Assembly (NCBI RefSeq): GCF_946482535.1
Contig: NZ_CAMLRU010000072.1
Coordinates: forward strand, 1 to 12,005
Origin: an uncultured Flavobacterium sp.
Lineage (GTDB): Bacteria > Bacteroidota > Bacteroidia > Flavobacteriales > Flavobacteriaceae
Direction: 5' to 3'
DNA length: 12,005 bases
The notes beneath the pieces are model-generated. The model did not search any database, was not told where the DNA came from, and was given only the letters and a program-made list of their open reading frames with translations. Within the stretch, counting starts at the first letter, position 1. Each line of letters begins with the position of its first letter. Both the position numbers and the translations under genes were made by a program. Of this stretch, positions 6,436-12,005 are shown in pieces.

Positions 6436-7482
6436 CTATTCTTTGAGGCTAAAGTTATAAAACTTAGGGGTCAAATGTTCAAAATTGCCTTTAGTTGTTA
6501 AAGCATTAAATTCTGTTTCGTCAACAAAAAGGTCAGACCATGTACGCAACACTATTCCGGTTTTAAGTTCAGGTTTTTCTATGGTTGTTCCGAAAAAATA
6601 ATATTTTAATAACGCTTCTACTTCGTTAAATCCAAAAAAATGTCTCAATGGTGTTGTACCACTGAATCTGCCGTTGATTTCAAAAATTACCGGTTTATCG
6701 TCATAAATTCGAAACTGAAAATTTACCGGACCGTCTGCATTGAGTTTTTCCGCTATAGGAATAATGAATTCATCATATTTTGATGTACCGGCATCTCGGT
6801 AAGCTCTGTAAGTATTCCCATCTCTGAGATCGCGTTTGAGTGTTACTACCACTTGGCATTTTCCCTCAATCACTATACATCCGGAAGTATATTCTCCTTC
6901 TGATTCCGGTAAATATTGTTGTACCACTAAATTGCTTTCGGGATGGTAAATCTCCATTAACTCTTGGTGGTTATTTATTTTCTTGATTCCCAAAGAACGT
7001 GCACCGTCAAAGGGCTTGGCAAATAAAGGAAACCCTAATTTTTCTTCAATCTCAATTAATTTATTTTGATCGTTAGCCATGACCGAATACGGAAAAGGAA
7101 AATTATTTTTTTCCAAAAAAGCCGCTGTCAAAAATTTATCATTGGCTATAGCAATGACTTCTTGATTGCTCACAACTACAAGACAATTAAACTCTAGGAG
7201 TAATGCTTCTTTGTATTGGGCTAAAATGGGCAACTCCACATCGGTACCAACCAAGATGGCATCAATTTGGTGCTCAACTATCACCTTTTTGATAACCGAA
7301 ATATAATCTGAATCACTTACTTTTGGAATGGTGATAGCGTAATCTCCTAACCAATGTCCCGAAGACCTTGGATCGGGATCACCGGTAAATATTTTTTTGG
7401 GAAAATCGGCAATTTGCAATAACCTTAAAATACCTTGACCAAGTAAGGCCCCAGCACCGGTAACTAAAATATTTTTTTTCAT
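6436..7482 (-). CDS. ATP-grasp ligase with Rossmann-like N-terminal domain (CarB/PylC-like)
   Basis: A 348-residue ATP-grasp enzyme. The N-terminal domain opens with NILVTGAGALLGQGI (4-18), and contains DAILVGTDVELP (74-85). The ATP-grasp fold spans about 112-300: nucleotide-binding Lys156 in FAKPFDGARSLG, the adenine-side stretch VVQQYLPESEGEY (186-198), GPVNFQFRI (251-259), and FEINGRFSGTT (267-277), where Glu268 and Asn270 are the expected Mg ligands. All key positions are present. The family joins a carboxylate to an amine (or a similar nucleophile) through an acyl phosphate, using ATP. Neighbours suggest a nucleotide-sugar or amino-sugar acceptor, for example adding an amino acid, but that is inference; the sequence does not name the substrate. 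Start and the preceding stop overlap by 4 nt (ATGA), and an AAAGGA stands 10 nt before the ATG. A run of eight A follows the ATG. Automatic pipelines may call this 'carbamoyl phosphate synthase-like'. Confidence 0.88.
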   Translation of the reverse strand: MKKNILVTGAGALLGQGILRLLQIADFPKKIFTGDPDPRSSGHWLGDYAITIPKVSDSDYISVIKKVIVEHQIDAILVGTDVELPILAQYKEALLLEFNCLVVVSNQEVIAIANDKFLTAAFLEKNNFPFPYSVMANDQNKLIEIEEKLGFPLFAKPFDGARSLGIKKINNHQELMEIYHPESNLVVQQYLPESEGEYTSGCIVIEGKCQVVVTLKRDLRDGNTYRAYRDAGTSKYDEFIIPIAEKLNADGPVNFQFRIYDDKPVIFEINGRFSGTTPLRHFFGFNEVEALLKYYFFGTTIEKPELKTGIVLRTWSDLFVDETEFNALTTKGNFEHLTPKFYNFSLKE

Positions 7483-8099
7483 ATTGTTTTATTCCTTTGT
7501 AAATCATCAAAGCGAGGCATGGTCGCATGTCCTTCTGCTGAGATTTCATTGGTATTGATAATTTTCTGAAAGGTTTTGATCATAATTCTTAAATCTAAAA
7601 GCAAGCTGATATGGTCTACATACCAAACGTCTAATTCAAATTTTTGGTCCCAACTAATGGCATTTCTTCCGTTAACTTGAGCCCAACCGGTAATTCCGGG
7701 TTTAACTTCATGTCTTCTGTTTTGGAATGGCGTATAGTATTCTAAATAACTTGGTAAAAGTGGTCTGGGACCAATTAAACTCATATCACCCATTAACACA
7801 TTAAGCAATTGCGGGATTTCATCTAAAGACGTTTTGCGAACAAACTTCCCTATAACGGTTAATCGTTTTTCATCGGGTAAAAGATGACCGTCTTTGTCTT
7901 TGGCATCGTTCATGGTTTTAAACTTGATAATTTTAAAAACTTTACCGTTTTTACCCGGTCTTTCTTGTATAAAAAAGGGTTTTCCGTTATTGGCCAACCA
8001 AAGTAAAAGTGTCACAAGCAAAAAAATGGGAAAGAGTAAAACCAATCCGATTAAAGCGACTGTAAAATCTAATACTATTTTAAAAATATTCTTATACAT
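7479..8099 (-). CDS. PglC-like initiating phosphoglycosyl transferase
   Basis: A 206-residue monotopic enzyme, the size of Campylobacter PglC (about 200). A hydrophobic re-entrant helix lies at about 8-34. Then come QERPGKNGKVFKIIKFKTM (45-63), the catalytic Asp93-Glu94 in TSLDEIPQLLN, GDMSLIGPRPLLP (104-116), KPGITGWAQVNGRN (133-146), WYVDH (159-163) and a tail with SAEGHATMPRF (187-197), which I associate with the PglC/EpsL-type branch. The enzyme moves a phospho-sugar from a UDP-sugar onto undecaprenyl phosphate on the inner face of the inner membrane, the first membrane step of glycan assembly. The locus also encodes a PglF-like dehydratase and PglE-like aminotransferase, so a UDP-4-amino-4,6-dideoxy sugar derivative is the favoured donor. 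The gene starts 12 nt after the SGNH gene and overlaps the ATP-grasp gene by 4 nt. Confidence 0.93.
   Translation of the reverse strand: MYKNIFKIVLDFTVALIGLVLLFPIFLLVTLLLWLANNGKPFFIQERPGKNGKVFKIIKFKTMNDAKDKDGHLLPDEKRLTVIGKFVRKTSLDEIPQLLNVLMGDMSLIGPRPLLPSYLEYYTPFQNRRHEVKPGITGWAQVNGRNAISWDQKFELDVWYVDHISLLLDLRIMIKTFQKIINTNEISAEGHATMPRFDDLQRNKTI
7493..7498 (-). promoter_or_regulatory. Shine-Dalgarno-like AAAGGA before the ATP-grasp gene
   Basis: On the minus strand AAAGGA is separated by 10 nt from the ATG at 7482, inside the last codons of the upstream phosphoglycosyl transferase gene. It supports the chosen start and re-initiation at the ATGA overlap. It is notable because the other starts in this window mostly have only A-rich leaders, as expected for Flavobacteria. 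Confidence 0.45.
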
Positions 8100-8111
8100 T
8101 ATTTGAACTCG

Positions 8112-9152
8112 CTATTTTATCATTTTCAAGTATTCGACATAAATGCTTTTGGTGAACATATTTGAGCCTTTATTATTCAAATGGCCAATATCAAAGGAGT
8201 TTTGCAAATCATAAAATTCAGGATATTTTTTATAATTTGACAAATCAATACAGTTTTTTGATGGGATTTGATGGGCTAAATTAATAAGGGCTTGATTAGT
8301 ACTTCTTGGTGAAATTATAAAGATAAGTTGTATTCCTTTGCTTTTGGAAACTGCAATTAACTCTTTCACTTTTTTCAAATGAATTTTATCATACTTACTT
8401 GAAATCTTATCATAAAAATGAGCTGATTTATTAGCCCTGTCTTTTAAATCAGTTGGGTTAAATTTATCTCTTCTGGCTGTCAACTCCGTTGTGGCTTTAT
8501 CAGAAACCTCATCTTCTAAAGGATAGAAACCATCTTTGTTTTTTCCCAAAAAAGTTGGGTCGTAATAACCGGAATTGGTTATTTCTTCTCCGTAGTGCCC
8601 AATACCTAAAATACTTTCTAAATAAGAAATTGAATAACGGTGTAACCTTGCCGCTTTTTGACTTAAAGAAAGTGTCTTATCCTTAGAAATTGAAGAATAC
8701 ACAAAACTCATTTGATTAATATCGAGCCAATAATTTGTTCGCTCTTGGTGCATGAGCTCTTCTCCAATCGGGTCAATGGGTGTCAACTCTAAAAATACTG
8801 TTTTGGTGTTTTTAGCCAAACTTGAACGTAAAAAATGAGAATACAAGTAGTACGTTTGAGGCACAAACGTTGCCGGTGCACCCATATTGAAAGACTTAAT
8901 TTGATGCTCAAAAGTTTGATTGGCCAAACTGTCAAAATATTTTGGGTTGATTTGTCTGTAGATTCTACTGGATCCGAAAAAATAAATATTGGGTTGGGAG
9001 TCTGCTTTTTCGATGTGTCTGATTTTGGTACTTACCCATGGATTTCCCCAATGATAGGGAATAAATTTAGGCACAAAAAACAACACAACAAGTCTTGCCG
9101 TCACAAAGAGCGCTAAAAAAAACAGTACTTTATAAACAAACTTTTTTTTCAT
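8112..9152 (-). CDS. SGNH-hydrolase-like, membrane-anchored partner of the MBOAT acyltransferase (AlgJ/AlgX/DltD-like role)
   Basis: A 346-residue protein with an N-terminal membrane anchor at about 8-28 and the rest predicted outside the cytoplasm. SGNH-like landmarks are visible: FFGSSRIYRQINP (58-70), in which Ser62 occupies the place of the catalytic Ser of the GDS block; NMGAP (89-93) for the Gly block; LELTPID (121-127); LIFIISPR (276-283); and DIGHLNNKG (321-329) with Asp321 and His324 for the final D-x-x-H block. In alginate, cellulose and teichoic acid modification, a protein of this kind works with an MBOAT to place an acyl group on the polymer. Here the start codon overlaps the MBOAT stop by one base (TAATG), so the pair is translationally coupled. 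Overall similarity to named families is low to my eye; the function rests on the motifs and the neighbour. A run of eight A follows the ATG. Confidence 0.75.
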   Translation of the reverse strand: MKKKFVYKVLFFLALFVTARLVVLFFVPKFIPYHWGNPWVSTKIRHIEKADSQPNIYFFGSSRIYRQINPKYFDSLANQTFEHQIKSFNMGAPATFVPQTYYLYSHFLRSSLAKNTKTVFLELTPIDPIGEELMHQERTNYWLDINQMSFVYSSISKDKTLSLSQKAARLHRYSISYLESILGIGHYGEEITNSGYYDPTFLGKNKDGFYPLEDEVSDKATTELTARRDKFNPTDLKDRANKSAHFYDKISSKYDKIHLKKVKELIAVSKSKGIQLIFIISPRSTNQALINLAHQIPSKNCIDLSNYKKYPEFYDLQNSFDIGHLNNKGSNMFTKSIYVEYLKMIK

Positions 9153-10600
9153 TAAAACTGGAAATATATAAAAGTATTTCTCTGACCCAAAAAGGCTACT
9201 ACCAACATAAAAAGCAACAAATAAAATCCTCTCCTTACAAATTTACTTTTTTTGGTTAAAAAACTGGCCAAAGCATATTGTTCACCTCTTCCAATCCATT
9301 CAACAATCATAAAAAACAAAACAAAAACAGCCGTGTAAGCCGCTCCGGTCATCCCATCAAATTTAGGCATTTCAAATAGTGATTCCGAAAATATCTCTTT
9401 TAAATATTGAAAAGCGTGAGTCACATTGTTAGCTCTAAAAAAAATCCAAGCCAAAACAGTCAAAGAAAAAGTCAGTGATATCTTGAAGAAATCTTTTAGT
9501 GTGGGAAAGAGTCGACCTAAAGCAACTACCTCAAGGTTTTTTCTGTTATTACCGGTAATTAAAAGCGGTATAAAGTAAAGAGCGTTTAACAATCCCCAAA
9601 TGATAAATGTCCAATTTGCACCATGCCAAAACCCGCTGACTATAAAAATAATAAAAGTATTTCTGACCTTCAGCCACATACTTCCGCTACTTCCTCCTAA
9701 AGGAATATACAAATAATCCCTGAACCAAGTAGACAATGATATATGCCAACGTCTCCAAAATTCAGCCATATCTCTTGAAAAATAAGGAAATGCAAAGTTT
9801 CGCAATAAATCAATTCCAAACAAACGAGCGGTTCCTAAAGCAATATCTGAATAACCTGAAAAATCACAATAGATTTGAAAAGTAAAAAACAACGCTCCAA
9901 TTACTAAAGTACTGCCATTGTAGCTGGCTGAGTCGTTGAATATCAAATTAGCAAACTGTGCACAATTATCGGCAATGACTACTTTTTTGAATAATCCCCA
10001 TAAGATTTGGCGCATCCCATCGACTGCCATTGCGTAATTGAACTTTCTTTCTTTTTGAATTTGCGGTAATAAATGAGTAGCTCTTTCAATCGGACCGGCT
10101 ACCAACAAAGGAAAAAAACTAACAAATACAGAATAATCAATAAAATTTCTTTCGGCTTTTATGCGGTCTTTATAGATATCAATCACGTAAGAAAGTCCAT
10201 GAAAAGTATAAAAAGAAATTCCTACCGGTAAAATGACCGTAAGCGTCCATGGATTCACATACAAACCCACACTTTCGAGAGCTTGAGCAAAAGAATCAGC
10301 AAAAAAGTTATAGTATTTAAAAAACCCAAGAAACCCGAGATTGACAGAAATGCTTAACCAAAACCAAAACTTTTTTTCATTTTGACTTTTAGATTCATAC
10401 ATTTTGATTCCGGTATAATAATCTAAAACGGTTGAAAAAACCAGTAAAAATAAAAATCGCCAATCCCAGCAAGCGTAGAAAAAATAACTGGATATAAGCA
10501 ATAAAGCGTTTTGCTTTTTTAAACTTTTATTTGTTACAAACCAATATAAAACAAAAACAATCGGCAAAAAAAAAGCAAAATTTAAAGAATTAAAAAGCAT
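9152..10600 (-). CDS. MBOAT-family membrane-bound O-acyltransferase (AlgI-like)
   Basis: A 482-residue polytopic membrane protein, the usual AlgI size. It begins with MLFNSLNFAFFLP, typical of this family. Landmarks are LPVGISFYTFHGLSYVIDIY (124-143), FVSFFPLLVAGPIERA (159-174), QIYCDFSGYSDIALG (242-256), AEFWRRWHISLSTWFRDYLY (279-298) and VSGFWHGANWTF (321-332). His326 in the last motif is the conserved MBOAT active-site histidine (equivalent to the essential His of AlgI), and His286 lies in the RRWHISLS motif. The family carries an acyl group, usually acetyl, across the inner membrane for O-acylation of a periplasmic polysaccharide. The SGNH-like gene follows with a one-base overlap. Upstream is a 58-nt gap with a possible promoter. 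Acyl group and acceptor sugar are not visible from sequence. Confidence 0.94.
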   Translation of the reverse strand: MLFNSLNFAFFLPIVFVLYWFVTNKSLKKQNALLLISSYFFYACWDWRFLFLLVFSTVLDYYTGIKMYESKSQNEKKFWFWLSISVNLGFLGFFKYYNFFADSFAQALESVGLYVNPWTLTVILPVGISFYTFHGLSYVIDIYKDRIKAERNFIDYSVFVSFFPLLVAGPIERATHLLPQIQKERKFNYAMAVDGMRQILWGLFKKVVIADNCAQFANLIFNDSASYNGSTLVIGALFFTFQIYCDFSGYSDIALGTARLFGIDLLRNFAFPYFSRDMAEFWRRWHISLSTWFRDYLYIPLGGSSGSMWLKVRNTFIIFIVSGFWHGANWTFIIWGLLNALYFIPLLITGNNRKNLEVVALGRLFPTLKDFFKISLTFSLTVLAWIFFRANNVTHAFQYLKEIFSESLFEMPKFDGMTGAAYTAVFVLFFMIVEWIGRGEQYALASFLTKKSKFVRRGFYLLLFMLVVAFLGQRNTFIYFQF

Positions 10601-10633
10601 TTATTGTTGTTTTTTTGATTATTGTAACGCAAA

Positions 10634-10641
10634 CAAAAGTA
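10634..10641 (-). promoter_or_regulatory. Possible -7 promoter element upstream of the MBOAT gene
   Basis: On the minus strand TACTTTTG fits the Bacteroidota -7 consensus TAnnTTTG and lies 33 nt before the MBOAT ATG, in the only gap between 8100 and 12005 longer than 12 nt. No good -33 TTTG is found at 17-20 nt upstream; TGTT at a 19-nt spacing is the nearest. It may be an internal promoter for the acylation genes, or chance. Confidence 0.25.
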
Positions 10642-10658
10642 GTTTATTTTTATTATAG

Positions 10659-11825
10659 TTAACATGCGTAATTATTTTTGTCACTTCTCTGATATTCATC
10701 TAAAATAGCTTCCCAAACAAGCTGTTGTTCATATCTGTTTACAATCATTGCTCTTATTAGCGCTCTCTTTTGTGGAGAGTTGGGATGACTCATCAAACTT
10801 TGCATGGCTGCTAAAATGGCTGTTGCATTTTTTACCGGAATGATGATTCCGTTTTCGCCATGGATTATGATTTCGTTACAACCATTAATATCAGTTACGA
10901 TACTCGGCAATCCCATAGCTCCGGCCTGCATCACTACGTTGGGAAATCCTTCGCGATAACTCGGAAAAACCAAAGCATCAGAAATGGCTAAATAGGGTCT
11001 GACATCACTTTGAAAACCTACTGTAATAATAGCTTTATTGCTTTGAATTATTGCCATAGTTTCAGCAGATAAAGGATCTAAATCGGATTCATAATCTCCT
11101 ACTAAAAGTAGTTTTGCATTTTTTTGATCTTTCAAAAGTAATTCAAACGCTGACGCCAATTCATTAATCCCTTTATCGCCTACCAATCGACCTACAAACA
11201 CAAAAACAAAATCATCATGATTGATATTCAATTGTGCTCGCAAAGAGGCATTTTGAGACTCACTATACAAAGTCGGATTAAAATAGGATGTGTCAATGCC
11301 GTTTGAACTTCCGTTAGCTAAGACTTTTATTTTATCCGCTGCACAATAACTATTTTCCAATATGATTGTGAGCAGGCCTTTCGAATTGGGATATACATTG
11401 GTAGCGCAAGCATAGGTCAGCTTTTCTACAAAATCAAGTACTTTGCGTTTCAATCCTTTGGTTTCCAACAAAGGCAATCCGGCAACGGTATGAAATCTGT
11501 GCGGTACTCCGGCCAATTTGGCGGCAAGCATTCCAACAATACCGGCTTTAGGGGTATGAGTATGAACAATGAGAGGTTTTTCTCTTTTCAGAAACAGGAA
11601 TAATTTGAAAACGGCAACCACATCCTTAACAGGGGTTATTTTTCGGGACATTTCAAGAGGAAAAGTGGCTACTGCTTCTTTAGCTCCAACTTTCTCCAAT
11701 TGCTTTTTGTCGGATGAGATGGCAATGACATCATAAAACGAACTCATAAACCTAAGCTGTCCTGTTAGTAGTTTTTCCAGAGAAATGGGAACTGTGGTAA
11801 TTCGAATCAATTTGGGTTTACTCAT
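10659..11825 (-). CDS. GT4-family glycosyltransferase
   Basis: A cytoplasmic GT-B glycosyltransferase of family 4, 388 residues from the ATG at 11825. An in-frame GTG at 11834 would add three residues (MKK), but the ATG gives a clean ATGAGTAA overlap with the upstream stop. Numbered from the GTG, the N-terminal acceptor domain includes IVHTHTPKAGIVGMLAAKLA (89-108) and HTVAGLPLLETKG (115-127). The C-terminal donor domain includes FVGRLVGDKGI (213-223) with Arg216 and Lys221, VGFQSDVRPYLAISDALVFP (272-291), and SYREGFPNVVMQAGAMGLP (292-310). The second Glu of the usual E-x7-E motif is Gln303 here, while Glu295 is kept. I recall this Gln in similar Bacteroidota enzymes, so it need not mean loss of function. 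It probably extends the lipid-linked oligosaccharide; donor and acceptor sugars are unknown. Confidence 0.92.
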   Translation of the reverse strand: MSKPKLIRITTVPISLEKLLTGQLRFMSSFYDVIAISSDKKQLEKVGAKEAVATFPLEMSRKITPVKDVVAVFKLFLFLKREKPLIVHTHTPKAGIVGMLAAKLAGVPHRFHTVAGLPLLETKGLKRKVLDFVEKLTYACATNVYPNSKGLLTIILENSYCAADKIKVLANGSSNGIDTSYFNPTLYSESQNASLRAQLNINHDDFVFVFVGRLVGDKGINELASAFELLLKDQKNAKLLLVGDYESDLDPLSAETMAIIQSNKAIITVGFQSDVRPYLAISDALVFPSYREGFPNVVMQAGAMGLPSIVTDINGCNEIIIHGENGIIIPVKNATAILAAMQSLMSHPNSPQKRALIRAMIVNRYEQQLVWEAILDEYQRSDKNNYAC

Positions 11826-12005
11826 TTTTTTCACTCTTTGTTAAGCTCAAACCTTGTTGGATCAGCAGGACTAAAACAACTACTAGAAAAGGCTGGAACA
11901 TCATTTTGGTACGCATAAAAATCCCCAGATTTGCATAGCGTTCTATGTACAAGGCACTCGCTATAAATGTAAATAAAAATACGGTTTTCATTTCGAGCGT
12001 ATAGT
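11818..12005 (-). CDS. C-terminal end of a membrane protein, possibly polysaccharide polymerase (Wzy/EpsG-like)
   Basis: The gene enters from the right edge; the last 61 codons and the TAA stop at 11820-11818 are visible. The fragment has two hydrophobic stretches, at about residues 7-20 (TVFLFTFIASALYI) and 39-50 (FLVVVLVLLI), joined by a basic loop (FMRTKMMFQPF), with a short polar tail (SEKNE). This looks like the end of a polytopic inner-membrane protein. In polysaccharide loci, such a protein beside a GT4 gene is often the Wzy or EpsG polymerase, but a flippase or another membrane enzyme cannot be excluded from so short a piece. It overlaps the glycosyltransferase by 8 nt (ATGAGTAA), which supports this reading frame over another frame that is also open across most of the fragment. 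Confidence 0.6.
   Translation of the reverse strand, partial: YTLEMKTVFLFTFIASALYIERYANLGIFMRTKMMFQPFLVVVLVLLIQQGLSLTKSEKNE

Noticed and set aside
4809..9116. Plus-strand open frames at 4809-5042, 7894-8106, 8489-8686 and 8835-9116
   Set aside because: They are antisense to conserved genes (phosphoglycosyl transferases, SGNH protein), with unusual residue content and no family features.
7471..9149. Runs of eight A just after the ATG of the ATP-grasp gene and the SGNH gene as phase-variable tracts
   Set aside because: Both are Lys-rich starts (MKKN, MKKK), common in low-GC genomes and helpful to translation initiation; tracts of eight are short for slipped-strand switching and both genes are in frame.
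11822..12005. Alternative open frame across the right edge ending at a TGA near 11832
   Set aside because: Its translation is polar with no membrane character, while the chosen frame is hydrophobic and ends in the ATGAGTAA overlap expected for an operon.
1..12005. CRISPR array, tRNA/rRNA, insertion sequence, phage or defence genes
   Set aside because: No direct repeat array, RNA gene-like structure, transposase or terminal repeats were seen; nearly all bases belong to polysaccharide genes on one strand.

Overview
The window is a polysaccharide (capsule, exopolysaccharide or O-antigen type) biosynthesis and export locus, almost certainly from a low-GC member of the Bacteroidota close to Flavobacterium. 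The evidence for that host is the AT-rich composition, A-rich leaders with few Shine-Dalgarno sequences, two matches to the Bacteroidota -7 element TAnnTTTG in gene gaps, a short Wza-type lipoprotein with a hydrophobic C-terminal tail, and the overall flavour of the proteins. This is an inference from the sequence and no database was consulted.

Every supported gene is on the minus strand, so transcription runs from high to low coordinates. In that order the genes are: the 3' end of a membrane protein, possibly a polymerase (11818-12005); a GT4 glycosyltransferase (10659-11825); an MBOAT O-acyltransferase and its SGNH-like membrane-anchored partner (9152-10600, 8112-9152); a PglC-like phosphoglycosyl transferase (7479-8099); an ATP-grasp enzyme, an NAD-dependent epimerase/dehydratase and a metallophosphoesterase (6436-7482, 5622-6431, 4972-5625); a second, different phosphoglycosyl transferase (4406-4963); a PglE-like PLP aminotransferase (3242-4384); a membrane-bound PglF/WbpM-type UDP-sugar 4,6-dehydratase (1203-3185); a Wza-type outer-membrane lipoprotein (334-1098); and the N-terminus of a Wzc-type chain-length/tyrosine-kinase protein (1-329).

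A coherent reading is as follows. The dehydratase and aminotransferase make a UDP-4-amino-4,6-dideoxy sugar. One of the two phosphoglycosyl transferases loads a sugar phosphate onto undecaprenyl phosphate. The GT4 enzyme extends the chain. MBOAT plus SGNH acylate the glycan at or outside the inner membrane. Wzc/Wza control chain length and export. The window shows no flippase and no PglD-like N-acetyltransferase.

Most junctions are tight (overlaps of 8, 1, 4 and 4 nt; spacers of 4, 4, 8, 12 and 21 nt). Only three gaps exceed 50 nt: before the MBOAT gene (58 nt if GT4 ends at 10659), before the dehydratase (56 nt) and before wza (104 nt). The wza gap holds the best promoter candidate and a cluster of AATC/GATT half-sites. 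There is no gene-free stretch above 300 bases, no RNA gene, no mobile element and no CRISPR array.

Most of the locus is a familiar type. The least explained part is the tightly coupled ATP-grasp / epimerase / metallophosphoesterase cassette sitting between two different phosphoglycosyl transferases. It is the best candidate for undescribed sugar chemistry.
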